DNA of 64,000 nucleotides, taken from the NCBI RefSeq assembly GCF_901933205.1, contig NC_044577.1, positions 6,707,321 through 6,771,320 of the forward strand. The letters are read 5' to 3'. The position numbers were made by a program, and so were the translations under genes. This DNA is from Camarhynchus parvulus. Lineage: Eukaryota > Chordata > Aves > Passeriformes > Thraupidae. Below are positions 35,901-46,400 of this stretch, piece after piece; position 1 is the first letter of the stretch, and every line of letters starts with the position of its first letter. Below the pieces are notes generated by a model, which was not told the origin of the DNA, made no database searches, and saw nothing but the letters and a program-made list of their open reading frames with translations.

Positions 35901-36287
35901 CCCAGTGTTTGATTAGGATTAGATGTTCCAAACAGCTTGGTAAACAGAAGCCCCAGCAGAAGGCAATTTTGCTAAAGCTTAATAGAAAATTATAAGCATC
36001 CCTCTCTTAACTAGGCACCGTTTTCAGCTTAGTCCCAATTTCCAAAGTTTCCCACAAAAGTTCTCAAGTACAGAATTATGCCTGCAGTGCATTTTAACAT
36101 AGTGGGCTTTTGAGTTGTTTGAGCGTTTGTTTTTTGTTGGTTGAGTTTTAGGTGTTTTCTAGGATCTCTTACCCACAACATGCTCTTCTTTGCTGTCATC
36201 CAGCTCAGCAGTTGCGTGCCTGGCTATACAGAAGAGTAGCAAGATAAAGGGTGAAGGTGAGGAACGTCCCTTCTTTCTTCCCTTCAT
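11881..36287 (-). CDS. TFPI: TFPI, tissue factor pathway inhibitor (whole coding span, 8 coding exons)
   Basis: Joined on the minus strand from exons 36287-36173, 28880-28680, 23401-23363, 20085-19909, 18825-18667, 18175-18098, 12530-12348 and 11993-11881. The total is 1065 nt, or 354 residues plus stop; human TFPI-alpha precursor is about 304. Layout: signal peptide about 1-27, acidic N-terminus 28-38, Kunitz 1 (Cys52-Cys102), short linker 106-118, Kunitz 2 (Cys124-Cys174), long Ser/Pro/Glu linker 178-256, Kunitz 3 (Cys265-Cys315), Lys/Arg tail 318-354. Every coding junction is phase 1, so any internal exon can be skipped without a frameshift. Family knowledge: K1 binds factor VIIa, K2 binds factor Xa, K3 binds protein S, and the basic tail binds heparin and factor V. 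All junctions are GT-AG except an apparent GC donor after K1. The extra length lies in the K2-K3 linker. I found no convincing exon for the GPI-anchored beta form. Identity is near certain; joint use of both linker exons is inferred. Confidence 0.93.
12348..12530 (-). CDS. TFPI: TFPI Kunitz 3 exon
   Basis: 183 nt, phase 1 to phase 1, residues 257-317. Acceptor tttttttcttggtacttccag and donor AAAG|GTATGG. A proline-rich lead (EPPPIPS) precedes six cysteines (265, 274, 290, 298, 311, 315) spaced 8-15-7-12-3, the normal Kunitz pattern. P1 is Arg275. The MDRGLCRA, YSGCGGNENNF and CLRICKKG stretches are close to mammalian K3. In human, this domain has no strong protease target but binds protein S. 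The human K3 sequon Asn-Phe-Thr reads Asn-Phe-Ile here, so this glycan site is missing. Confidence 0.95.
12531..18097 (-). other. TFPI intron between linker exon B and Kunitz 3
   Basis: 5.6 kb, the place where a beta-type alternative terminal exon might be expected. Several minus-strand frames here contain hydrophobic stretches, but none has a convincing acceptor, phase and GPI-type ending together. It also contains an 18-base A run (12673-12690) and a CTCF-like motif near 16525. Confidence 0.75.
18098..18175 (-). CDS. TFPI: TFPI K2-K3 linker exon, copy B
   Basis: 78 nt, phase 1 to phase 1, residues 231-256. Acceptor cttgctgccag and donor TTTG|GTAAGAA, both nearly the same as those of copy A. 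It encodes one unit related to the copy A repeat, with EESNTLNSSSP matching EEHPSTVNSSSP and the end FPIFF matching SPEIF. It has one Asn-Ser-Ser sequon (Asn241). About 20 nt of intron past the donor also match copy A (gcaaaagc-aattcttacc on the plus strand), which points to genomic duplication of an exon with its flanks. It may be spliced together with copy A or as an alternative to it; both keep the frame into Kunitz 3. Confidence 0.84.
18667..18825 (-). CDS. TFPI: TFPI K2-K3 linker exon, copy A, with three internal repeats
   Basis: 159 nt, phase 1 to phase 1, residues 178-230. Acceptor tttattgccag (its pyrimidine tract is short and interrupted) and donor TTTTG|GTAAGAA. The exon encodes three near-perfect 13-residue units, E/A-EHPSTVNSSSPA, then EAPSQSPEIF. 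Each unit carries one Asn-Ser-Ser sequon (Asn189, 202, 215) and many Ser/Thr/Pro that could take O-glycans. It probably acts as an extended, glycosylated spacer between K2 and K3. Human TFPI has one shorter linker with a sequon in a similar place. The weak acceptor and symmetric phase allow skipping. It is the longer of two homologous linker exons, 491 nt from copy B. Coding status is strongly supported by phase, preserved frame and homology to copy B; inclusion level is unknown. Confidence 0.86.
18699..18815 (-). repeat. Three-copy 39-bp in-frame minisatellite inside TFPI linker exon A
   Basis: Three consecutive 39-bp units coding E/A-EHPSTVNSSSPA. They are nearly identical in nucleotide sequence; the second differs mainly at its first codon (Ala for Glu). 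Boundaries are accurate to a few bases. Confidence 0.9.
18826..19908 (-). other. TFPI intron between Kunitz 2 and linker exon A
   Basis: 1.1 kb with no recognisable element. I looked for a third linker-exon copy by the NSSSP-coding signature (plus strand ggggaactgctgtt) and found none here. Confidence 0.8.
19909..20085 (-). CDS. TFPI: TFPI Kunitz 2 exon (factor Xa-binding domain)
   Basis: 177 nt, phase 1 to phase 1, residues 119-177. Acceptor ttgtttctag and strong donor AACT|GTGAGT. Six cysteines (124, 133, 149, 157, 170, 174) and the PDFCF opening, GYFTRYFYN strand and KYGGCLGN core are typical of TFPI K2. P1 is Arg134, as in human K2, where the arginine enters the factor Xa active site. 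The position that carries an N-glycosylation sequon in human K2 (Asn-Gln-Thr) reads Asn-Lys-Glu here, so that glycan site is absent. The domain shows no truncation and is expected to be functional. Confidence 0.95.
21193..21219. repeat. TA-rich dinucleotide repeat
   Basis: Run of TA/TG alternation in a TFPI intron. Confidence 0.85.
21485..21540. repeat. 29-bp tandem duplication
   Basis: ttaaatcactaaaatattct is repeated with a period of 29 within a TFPI intron. Confidence 0.9.
23363..23401 (-). CDS. TFPI: TFPI K1-K2 linker mini-exon (39 nt)
   Basis: A 39-nt exon between acceptor atttttcttgcag and donor AAAG|GTAATT, phase 1 on both sides. It encodes twelve whole codons (FPQKMALAKNKK) plus split codons at each end, residues 106-119. 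From memory, the human K1-K2 linker exon has the same length and phases, although the residues are hardly alike. It sits between the K1 and K2 exons on the same strand and restores the frame: Asp106 at the left join and Gly119 before the QPDFCF of Kunitz 2. It is rich in lysine and lacks any sequon. The exon is too short for ordinary ORF finding; the call rests on splice signals, phase and position. Confidence 0.85.
25925..26016 (+). mobile_element. CR1 LINE 3' tail relic
   Basis: ggatttggtctagaagatct followed by gggtcccttccaactcag and attctctg resembles the sense-strand CR1 3' end. Strongly decayed, with about 40 bases of unmatched sequence between the two parts. Confidence 0.55.
26903..26923. 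repeat. T21 homopolymer
   Basis: 21 consecutive T, 57 bases from the pseudo-exon at 26980-27058. Other runs are T17 at 8137-8153, T16 at 20945-20960 and A18 at 12673-12690. Confidence 0.9.
28680..28880 (-). CDS. TFPI: TFPI Kunitz 1 exon (factor VIIa-binding domain)
   Basis: 201 nt, phase 1 to phase 1, residues 39-105. A pyrimidine-rich tract ending tgtgctccag gives a clear acceptor. The domain opens with the TFPI-typical LPPLKLVHSFC and has six cysteines (52, 61, 77, 85, 98, 102) at BPTI/Kunitz spacing. The P1 residue after the second cysteine is Lys62, matching the lysine of human K1 that contacts factor VIIa. The phase-compatible donor is AAAAG followed by GCCAGT, a GC rather than GT site. 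Nearby GT dinucleotides break the frame with the next exon. If the intron were retained, the frame would run 24 more residues to a TGA at 28608-28606, giving a K1-only product. Domain identity is secure; the donor is inferred from phase. Confidence 0.93.
32240..32765 (+). mobile_element. Ancient CR1/L3-like relic
   Basis: Ordered short matches to the generic 3' region of ancient CR1/L3 elements: a Lys/Asn-codon-poor pyrimidine-rich start, agagtggaataattatcctt, aaaatcacttgcctttt, and a late block near 32640-32720 that resembles the cacatttgcatttgtc-type segment. Divergence is high, so the class is a judgement by eye. Confidence 0.4.
35541..35640 (-). mobile_element. CR1 LINE 3' tail fragment
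   Basis: On the plus strand, catagagttgtagaatat, gagttgggagggatt and aaggatcaagtccaactcct follow the complement of the well-known CR1 3' end. The element is therefore on the minus strand with its 3' end near 35541. It is 5'-truncated and diverged. CR1 is the dominant LINE of birds and is also found in other reptiles. Confidence 0.75.
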
Positions 36288-36292
36288 TTTTC
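36173..36292 (-). CDS. TFPI: TFPI start exon: short 5' leader, signal peptide, acidic N-terminus
   Basis: The acceptor (ttacacag) precedes position 36292. Five leader bases are followed by ATG at 36287-36285. The encoded start is basic (MKGRKKGR), followed by a hydrophobic core FILLLFCIA at residues 14-22 and a small-residue cleavage region (HATA) near residues 24-27, as in a signal peptide. The mature N-terminus is acidic (ELDDSKEEH), like the acidic stretch that follows the signal in mammalian TFPI. The donor GTGG|GTAAGAG ends the exon at 36173 in phase 1. This ATG is preferred because it opens the only frame joining in phase to the K1 exon and has a hydrophobic core directly after it. A further in-frame ATG in an upstream exon, as in the human N-terminus, cannot be excluded. 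Confidence 0.88.
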
Positions 36293-39200
36293 CTGTGTAA
36301 CATAAAAGTGAGAATTGACAAATTCAGTCAGATTCCTTGAGCATTCTGCAAAAGTTATTAACAGGGCAGAGCACAGCCCTGTGGGCAGACACACAAACTG
36401 GGAGCTTTGGAGATAATGTGAGCTCTTTTAGTATAAACCTCTTGTAAGCACAATGAAACGCAAGACAAGGACTGCAGCTGTGCTCAGCAGATTGCAAGTC
36501 TCCTGTCCCATCTCCAGTCCAGGTTAGAGGCACTGCTACTGCTTTCATTCTAAGCCCCAGCTGAAATCACGTCCTGGAACACATCATGACACAAAATATA
36601 ACACTTGGTACTTTTAATGTCCTGGCATTAATTACACAATGTAGTATTGCTCGCCAAGTCAAATCATTTCAAGTTTTACTCCATCTGCAGAACCTAGATT
36701 CATTACCACAACATTTTCAAACAAATGTTTAATCACTTTATAATTAGTAAGCTCCCAAATTACTAAATTGTATTTCAGAGGAATCAGTGAACTTTTTGTA
36801 GCATAGGCTTCAGTGCCTTAAGCAGGATTTTGTATCTTGTGCATCTCTTTAATACTGAGAACTTAAGTTCAGAGCTATTATTTTTCACTTTGAAGCAGTG
36901 CAATCATTGACAGAAGAAAAACACTTCTATTCCATGGCAGCTGGCATGTTCATGTTGCTAAAGACAAGGTTATGCATGCACACATGAAATTAACTCCAGA
37001 AAACTTTTGCTTTAACTTTTTAAAAAATGCCTATTTTCCAACTAACTAAAAGTTCCTTAAGGATCTCTGGATTTTAATTAGAAAATAAACCCAAAGTCTT
37101 CTTTGTTACCAACAGATCAATTCCCTATTCATAATAGGGAATAGAAGGTAGTTCCCTACCCTCTTCTCTTAAAAGTACAGCATTAAATTTCTTTTGGCTA
37201 TGTTAATTAATATTAAGTAAATAAAACCTAAAAATCTAAGGGCTAGGAAGTTTCTCATCTTCAGACACTCTTTGGTCTTGAGTGTTCTTGTTTACATGCC
37301 TGTGAAGACAGCATGGTCTTCACCAAATCAGAGCCACAATTCTCATTTCTCTAGAAAACTTAGCAATTTTTTTCCTCTGCATACTCAGTGTTTTCCCAGC
37401 TTGCAGCATATCATAAAAAGGAAATTAATTCTTAAAAACAACTCTTGGTGAAATCATGAGCAGCACTAACTATTTAGGTAATTTTTAAATTTGACAATGC
37501 CCTTTAGAAGGCTTCAGTATATTATGTAGGGAAAACTACTGAGAGTTCTTCCTTTATTTTTTTTTTCTAATAATAATGGAAGAACGCTTTTGGTTTTAAA
37601 GGAATTTCTTTTTTAGCCAGAAAATATGACCATGGTAAATTCCACATCATAATGTGTTCTTGCCTAAACAAACAAAAAATTGCAAGTCTTTGATTCCTTC
37701 TCGACTCAATTATTAAGCCTAACTTCTAACAGGAACAAATAAAAGGCTTTATCCACATACAGTTCAGCAAAACATTCTGCAAACTAATACAGATCTCATT
37801 TTGTGCTTTTAATCATGATTTTAAAATCTTTCCTCAAATACTATTCTTTAGCACTGCAAACAAATTTGGAAATTATTATTTTCTAGAAGAGATGGAATAA
37901 CCTCTCTTGGATTAGAAACCAGTGCACAAGTTTTGAAATATTCCCTAAATGAAAAAATGAGCAAGAGCTAGAGTATTTTTCAAAGAAATAGATGTAGCAC
38001 CTTTTATCATAATTCTAACTAGAACTCCAGTTTTACAATCCTTTATATACAAAGTTTTGTAGTACCCGACCTTGGAGGAATTATGCATTTTTATCCAAAT
38101 GTTAAAAAGAAAAGGAGTTACACATCTTTAAATTCGCCCCTGATAAAAAGTCCAGTCATGCTTTAAAATAGACAGTAACTCTGTACATGGCAACCTGAAG
38201 TTGCCCAAGACTGCCTTTGGATTTGAGAGGCATCTGATTTGTGATGTTTAGTTTGACATCAGCTAAAATTAAAATAAATCCACACTAATAAAAATGGTAT
38301 GGGGAGAAATATTAAGTAAAAAAAATTCAAAGAACTGCACAGACAGTGAGCATTACAATACAAAAAAGTTGGTGATAATTTGACATTTTCTAGGCTCACT
38401 TAAAGCAGAAATACCATAAAATATTCAGATTTCATACTTAGATATAAAGTAATAACTTTCAAACTGCCTGGCTCCAGTGAGGTCACTGGAATAAAAAAAT
38501 TACAAAATACAGTTATAATTTTTGAAATTACATGGGAAAGAGCAAATTTCTAGCTGATTGTTTTCCTTAGAAGTAATCATTGACACAATTGTGGCTCATC
38601 ATAAAGGAACTTGCTAATTATCCACATGGATTAGTTCCAGGTTTGTCCTCGAGCCCTCATTTTCCATGTTTGAGTTTTTCCAAACATACCATCAAAACTC
38701 TCACTAGTTCAGCAAAACTGTATTTGAATTTGAGTTTTTATCACTTAAACTGAAGCTTTGGTTTCTGCTTCCAGGAATCCACAGAGCATAGATTTAGATT
38801 GCAAAATTTAGTAATCAGTTTTTAGTCAGTTATCCCATATTCTCAAAACCTTTTCCCCAAGCAGAACACAGGCAATCAGGCAGAAATAGAAATCCTTAAT
38901 AAGTTCCTATTTTCTTTTCCATTTGGAAATAGAATTGTGTGTATTGTGAGCTGCCATACAGCATTGTCCCTGTGTGTTTATGAGGACAAATTACTGCATT
39001 TGTGCAGAGAACAAAACCCATCCCAGGGTACAGTATTTCTATTCTTCCACTCAACTCCTACATTTCCCTTAAAAGGAAGGGTCAAAAGTGCGTCAAAAGC
39101 TGGGCATCTCCATGCTTGGGCCAGCTCCCAGCAGGAACAATGCAAGCTGTGCAGCAGCCTATCTGCCTTGCTGCAAGCCTCCTGAACAAACACAACCTCC

Positions 39201-42200
39201 TTTATCTTCCTGCTACCCTTCCCTGGAGGTCACACAGTCCCAGAACATTGGGTCAGGTTTGGGTGGAGGTGGGATGAGTGGGGTGAAGGTTTTGGTAATA
39301 AAATGCTTAAATCCTTCCGTAGTCTAATCATTTCTTATTATTCCTGAAGGAAGAATGAAATCCCAGATCAAAACGTACTTGGCACGGGATTTTCAATTAA
39401 AACCCAAACCCTCTAGAAAAAGTCCAGGTTTTCTGACTGGATGTTCAGCTGCCCAGTAACAGAACTTTAAAGCTGTAAGCCCCTCATGATACTGGAATAA
39501 TTTTTTTAAAGCACTCTGATTTTTTTGTTGTTGTTGTATTTGTATGGAGTGCACAATTTAAAATACTTCATCTATGATATTTGGCTAGTAAAATGTCAAA
39601 TGCACACACTGGTGAAACATGTGTGTCATGAGAAAAATAGGAAATGTGGCAATTTTAAACAGGTCATGTTTAACTGTCTATTTCAGCCACATTCTGAAAA
39701 TTTCTGAGAGTAAATAAAGCCTTTTCCTCCAGAAGGATTCTAGCTTAGGACAGCCAGGTGTCAGTCCAGCATTAATATTCTACATCATGGTATCATTAGT
39801 GTGTATTTCATACAGACAATTCCTAAGGAACTGGCATTCTACTGCTCCCAAACTCCCCCACCTTTTAATGAGACATTTTATAACAGACAACAAGAATTTT
39901 ACTTGACAAAGAAGATCAAAGGTCTGTGGATAATAATTAGCACTGATTTACTGACTGATTTAATTAAGCACTTTCATTTAGTGCAATTAGCTTCCCTCAG
40001 GCTGAAACACAGGTAGCCAAGGCAGATCACAAGCAATCAAGGAAGCTCCCAGTTACAGATCCTTATCACCTGGCCTTATAGCCAAGACTTTTTCTTCCTG
40101 ACATCCAAAACAAAAATAGAAGGAAGATCTCAAGATGTTCTTGCCAAAAGCAGAAAAGTATAAAACTCAGTGTCTTGTCCGTTGCAACCTTTGGAGATAG
40201 GAGTTTTTCTTTTTTTTTTTAACCCAGCAGTCTTTTCAACAGCAATTTCTGTAGGTCCCTGAATGTTTAGTCACAAACTTTTTTTTTTTTTCCCCAGTGT
40301 GGCATTTATCTCTAACACACTAACTGGAAAAATAAAACTAGTATTTCCCATAGTACCCAAAAAAAGACATCCTTAGAAAAAGGCCTAAAGTGACATTGCA
40401 ATGATGGTAAAAGTGACTCATTCACACTGACAGCCCAGGAAACAGAAACACACACACACAAAAAGGCAGAGGATATAATTAAGTAGAGGAATTAGTAGCA
40501 GAAGGTAGGATGTGCATGGCCAGGGTCCATTTTAGCACAACCTAAAATGAAGGATTAAAAAGTCTAACTAGACAGGATTATAAAACTTCTGATATACAAG
40601 CAGACCTTTTTCAGTTCCCTGTAGTTCAGAGGCATTGCCTTTGCCCTGTGATACCTTGCACTGCCTCCTGGGACTTGTGTGACACAGGTTTCATTAGTCT
40701 TATCTGCAGCATTGTCAACCAGCTGGCAGAGTCAGTGTTCCCTTTAAAATTATTTTACAACAGGTGCTGGTCTGGAGCTGTTTTCTCATTCCCTCAGCTG
40801 TAAATATGAAGAATGGAGTGAGCAGGAATTCCATCACCTCTGTTCTGCTGGTGGTACCTGAGTCAGTGATGAGCTGTCAATTAAACTGACTGCCACCAGA
40901 GCCTTGTGCTGGCACAGCAGCTTGATAAGCTCAGGTAGTGCACTGTGAATCACGAGCATGCAAACATTACTGACTGAAGTGAAAGCTATGGGAATCCCAC
41001 TCTCATCCCAAATTATTTCCCTTTTTCTGTGCCCTGCTGTGGCAGCTTTCAGTCTGTGTCAGTCCTGGGACCAGGGACTCCATCTGCTTCCTCCAAGAAC
41101 TTCAAATTCCTTCTTGTCATGAAAGAGAACTTTGGTTGGTTACCTACCTTTCACCATTTAGCACAAATGTTTTGCTGCTGTGCTATTTCAGTCTCTGAAA
41201 TTACCTAGTGAGAACTGGAAAGTGAAGTGAAAATTGGGAACTATGGAGAAAATTTGGAAAAACTAATGTTTTTATTTGCTTTTATGCTAAAAAGTTGTAT
41301 AACCTGATGTCACTGGTTCAGATTTAAACTCCCACCTTCTTTCTGCTTTTATGAAGGATGTAAATGCTGCTTTCCAAGAACACCAAATAATTGAAAAGAA
41401 AAACCTTGCCATATTTTGAAATGGAAATATAAAAAAAATAAAGTTGATTAATAAACCCAGTACAAGAAATCCTTCTTTCTTATATGCCTGTGGACCTCTT
41501 GCCTTTTCATTTTCCTTGTTAGCTTCTTTCACTCTTGCTTTAAAACTGTTTTCCATTTTCCCAGCTTAGGTCCAGGACCTATTTTTTCCCTTCTGCTTGT
41601 CTGTTCCCATCTGGCACTAGGTACTTCTGCCATCCTGTCTCCTCTCAACTTCCCTTGTGACACAGCTCCAGACCCTAAACTCCTCCTCCACTGAGTTCTC
41701 CTCCTTGCCTGGCTCAGTCAGGTGTCCCATCCATGGTATCCATGACCCTAGAGCTGGGAACTGGATATAATCAGCTAGGCAGAGCTGTAGTGACTGTAAA
41801 CCTTGGCTACAGAAGCCTGTAAACAATTTTCCTAACTCCTTGACCAAGCAGTGCAGAGCACCCGATGCAACAGTCAAAGGGAACTATAACTTCTGAAATT
41901 AAGACTGATTTATTAAAATAACTGCAATTTTCACAGGACCACTGGGTTTGTCTGCAGCAAATCACATAACTATCTCATTTTCATTTCAATATAGCTTTCA
42001 ACAGGGAAAAGAAATCTTTTGCTCCTATCAAAATATTTTTACATGTGTACTAAAGCAAATAACTTGCTTACATAATTTCATAAATCTTAATAAACAAAAA
42101 AACCCCACTACACTCAAGCCTGAACTGCTCAGGCAGAAACTATCCGTTGGTAGCAAAAATATTGGCCATCTGATCTTATTTTCAAACAGGGAATGCTTTC

Positions 42201-45200
42201 AGTATCCTAATAAAAACCACTCCAGAGCACAGGATCATCTAGCAAAACAAACAAGCAGCAATATTAGTTACATCTAAGCACCATAAAGTGTCTAACCTGG
42301 TTTTTTTCCCTAGCAGTTTGGACTGGAAAAGTCCAGCCCATGTGTTCAAGTCTCAGCTGTCCTTATGGATAAAAAGTGAATTTAGATGTCAATTAGCTTA
42401 GCACAACCTGCTTTTCTAGTGGGGAGAGGAATTTCAGCACTATATTATATATATGTCATCCAGTGGTGTGTAATTTCCCATTTGCACATACTGTGGAAGC
42501 ATGACCACTCAATCAGGTGCTGAAAATACCACAGGCAGGCACAGGAGGAGACTGCTGCCACAGTGATGCCCCTTGTGACTGGTTTTGGTCATACCCAGTC
42601 ACCTCTTGTAACCTCACCATCCCATCAATCACATTTTCACACATACAGAGGTTCAAACACAAATTTCCCTGCTCTGTCAGGCAAGTTGAGCTCACCTGGT
42701 CTGGCTTCCTAGCAGGAGACACCACAGACACTTTTCCTGCAGTGGATTTGTGATTGTCACACAGGTCAGAAATGCTGAAACTGCCTTCAGTGGGAATCAC
42801 CCAGGACTCAGACTGGCTCAGATTATCATCCTACAGCCACTTTAAACCAACATGAAATAACAATGCCATAATAAAAAAGGATTGTATTCCCTTCATCTCC
42901 CACAGTGCCAGCTCCTCTGGACATAGAGTAAATGCCAACATGCTTTCTTGAAGTTCATAAAAACAATACCGAGTATTTCCTTTATATAAAATCTGTATTT
43001 CTAACTTACTTGCTGCAACTTCTCTTTTCAATGTAGCTACATTAAAATTAGTTCTCTTGGAATACTTTGTTTTCTGAAGGAAGGTTAAATTTTCTGAAAG
43101 AAAGTTGAACTTTCTTGTGATCCAACTCATACCCTAGAGTAAGCCTAGTCTTAATTTCTCACTAAACTGTAAGTCTAATTACCTGATTCAGAGCTTCACT
43201 CAGTTATTCATCAGGGAAGGTGGCAGCAATACTAAAGATGGGAAATAAATATCTGTATTAACAGCACAGGAAGTAATTAAGAAACTGAACAAAGAGTTGT
43301 GAGAGAAAATGAAAAGGATTAAAATAAATCTATTTTGCTGTGAAGTAACTACAAGGGGACAGGAATTATACAATTCTCCATATGGTTTTGCTTCATTCTG
43401 TCCCCAGGGGTACTCTGTCCCCATTGTAAAGTTAAACTGGTTTCATAAGACAAACACACAGAAGTGAGTAATTTGTCCCTCCCTGTTTTCAAAGACAGTT
43501 TTCTCTGGTTTCAGTGTGAAGAACAACTGCAGATAGGTAAGAGTCCATCAGCCTCTCCTGATTCTCTAGAGAAAAAATATGTCTGTTCAGAATGCAGCCC
43601 AAACAAACAACACCAGAAACTAATGGAATTTGACAGATTTTAAACACTTGGCTCCACAATTGAGATATGACAGTCATGTAAACCTCAATGCTACTAAGTT
43701 CTACTGATATTCTTTTTTTTAATTTTAAAATTTATTTTCTTTTTCCTATATAAATGCTTTGAGTCCTTCTGGCAGACATTCTCAGGATGAACTGAATGAC
43801 AACAAAATCATGAAAGTAAAAAAGCACTTAAAGCAGATATCGCCTTATCTTACAATGCAAGCTAAAATTACTGCCAGAATCGCCTTTTTAAAGTAAATGT
43901 AGATATTAAAGTAACTTTCCAGAATGTGAAAGATTGTGTAACAGTATTTTTTTCCCCAGAGATTTTTTTTTTTCAGAAACAATCCTAATCCCACTGATAT
44001 ATCAGTGGGAAAAGTCTGTGTTCTGTGCCCTAAAAGTCATCCAAGATGCACAAAATCAGAATAGCATTAAAAATATCAGTGCTCCTGTGCTGGTGAACAC
44101 CTGGGTACCAGTGTCTGCTTCTGTTTGTGCACTTGGAAGAGTTATTTGAGAAACAGACAGTCCTTGCAGGTAGAACTGGAGCTGAGGAATTCTCCTTCTC
44201 TAACTGTGGATCTGGATATGTTCTGAGTCTGCTAGGATGCTCCTTCTTTTACACCCTTGCTTTCTTTCTAAGATCACTTTTCCTCCAATTTGTGAAAACT
44301 TCCTCTTCCCAGAAAACTGCCTCCTTTTTGAATGCTCTCCCTCACTTCCCTTTAGATCTAAAATAGACACCAAAGAGTCAAATTTTTACCATTGGGCTTT
44401 CAAAATTACTCTCCAATGAGATTAGGGATAGATAAACTCACTGCCATTAAATTTCTATCTGTCCTGAGTCAGAAACATAAGACTCTAATTCAGCATTTAG
44501 AATATTACTAGATGAATAACAATTAAGTTTTCATGAGCAATATTAGTAAATGTGGGCACTGCACTAAAAAGCTAAATGTACCTTAAATGTCACGTAGCTA
44601 CACCAGAGAGCTGAAACACTTTAAAACTCAAAAATTACAAACTATGCAATGCACAATGTGAGGACAAACACACAGATTACTGAAAGGCAATTTAAAGGGC
44701 ACTCTGTGACTCTCTGGCATAAAAGTCATAAAATTTTCAAATAAATGGATTCACCAAGCAATTGGCCACATGACGGCTTTTTAATGAACCATTTCACTTG
44801 GGGCATTATTTGACAGGAGAAAAGGCCAGAGCAGGGTGTGCTTTAATCACCTTTACCTCCTCAGCACTGTCCTGTGTACACTACACCAAAGTAAACTTGA
44901 TCATAATTCTGAAATTCAGCTTAAAGAATAATTCAGAGGAATCTGACATGGATACAGATACTTGCTGCCTTCACAGACAGTAATAAATGTCTCCTAGGGA
45001 AATTAAATCATGGGCAGAAGGTTCCAAAGGGCAAAGGCTGACAGCTTTACCCAAGTAGGTGCCCGGCAATTCCTCCAGCACGTCCTTGCTGTCCCTATCT
45101 GCACTGACAGCTGCACTTCCTGCCTCTGTGTCTGCCCATGAGACACTCAGGAAGGAAGGTTTATATCTTTACATGTTTCCCATGACACTTTTGTGGCTGA

Positions 45201-46058
45201 TTCCTGGAGCACTGAGTCAGACTGACCATCCACACACTCCTCCCCCAATCCAAATTGCTGTTTTTCTCCCTACCTCTAATTTCCCATTGTTATGGGCTTT
45301 TTCTTCATTAAAATTGCATTTTTATTAATATATTAGCCAATTCTAGCAATATTTTAAAATACAGGCTAGCATCACTTCTTTGTTTTACACAGTTACTAAA
45401 ACTGAAGTTTACATCAATTATTCTGAGTAAAATATTACAGAAGTCACCAAAACTATTCTGTTTTTTTGGGGTGCAGAGTGTGTTTGTTGCACTGATACGA
45501 CTGGACACCTCATTGACTAGTTTCTTGTAGATTTCAAATATACTGTGAGTGAAACTGGCTACTGTCTTAACAGCTTAATTTGATTCTCTTTAAAATCTTC
45601 CTGTACTTCTCAAAATATGACTTGCTTCAGAAGTTAGTTGCCTCAGACTGATTTGAAACAGCCTGGCAGACCACTCTGCTTGAATCGAGCCTCTCTTGCA
45701 TCCACTGTAAAAAAGCAAGAGCTTTTCTTCAAACTCAAGCTATTCATCAGAATTAGCTTATTCAGCTTTAGGACTGCTTCCTTTCCAAGAACTGACTTAG
45801 AGTTTAACATACCTGAGACTGAGATTATGGCAGCCAAATGTTAGTTGTATTAATCATGCAAGTATATTCATTGTCCTGCTGTTTCAAATCTGCAGGGGGA
45901 AAGAAGTCTCCCCCTTTTTGCAGCACTCTTGGCTGGACTTTGAATCTAAACATCAGACTACTGCATGTAAAGAAAAACCACCAGCTGAGTCTGCTTTCGG
46001 CAACGAAAGGAAAAAGAATTACTCCGTTAAAACCGAAAGTCTGTTGCAAAGTACTCAC
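36293..46058 (-). other. Inferred TFPI 5' intron
   Basis: About 9.8 kb of AT-rich sequence between the presumed first exon and the start exon. I see poly-T runs (for example near 40209 and 40280) and a short CA run near 40450, but no coding exon or recognisable element. A second non-coding TFPI exon could hide here. Confidence 0.5.
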
Positions 46059-46400
46059 CCAACTCCTAGCAACAGCTCTTGAAGAAAGAGGGAATTCCTG
46101 AATCAGAGCTGAGTGTGATCCTCCCCTAGCGATCCGCGTTGGAGGGGTGTGGTGTGGAGCTGCGCAGGCAGGGCTGCGAGCTGATATCTGCCTGCTGCCC
46201 GCCGGGGATGGATTGCTCAGCTGGCCACAGCTCGGGCTGGAGCCGCAGCTCCGACACGGGCTGGCTCCGGCAGCAGGCAGAGATCCCCGGGTAGGAGCGG
46301 CAGGAACGCTTCCTCTTGGGAGCTCTGTCTGCCCGGGGCTGGGAGAGCTGCTTGCCAAGCAGCATGGGCTGGAACGAGATGCATCTTTACACAGTGGGGG
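46059..46400 (-). promoter_or_regulatory. TFPI: Probable TFPI CpG-rich promoter and non-coding first exon
   Basis: A GC- and CpG-richer patch in AT-rich surroundings, about 9.8 kb upstream of the TFPI start exon. At its left edge is a near-perfect minus-strand donor, TTGG|GTGAGTAC, with the intron starting at 46058. No TATA box is evident. Mammalian TFPI begins with non-coding exons upstream of the signal-peptide exon, so a 5' UTR exon ending at 46059 fits. The transcription start and whether a second non-coding exon lies between 36.3 and 46.0 kb cannot be settled from sequence. The open frames crossing it look like products of its base composition. Confidence 0.6.

Larger units (their letters stand above)
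28881..36172 (-). other. TFPI intron between start exon and Kunitz 1
   Basis: 7.3 kb, AT-rich. It holds two CR1-type LINE relics (35541-35640 and about 32240-32765, listed separately). The plus-strand open frames around 33.0-33.3 kb and 29.1-29.5 kb have no recognisable domains and lack paired splice signals. Confidence 0.8.

Noticed and set aside
45825..46358. 177-residue minus-strand open frame at the 46 kb CpG patch
   Set aside because: It runs through the likely splice donor at 46058 and has a low-complexity Ser/Pro/Ala composition. Better explained as a non-coding first exon.
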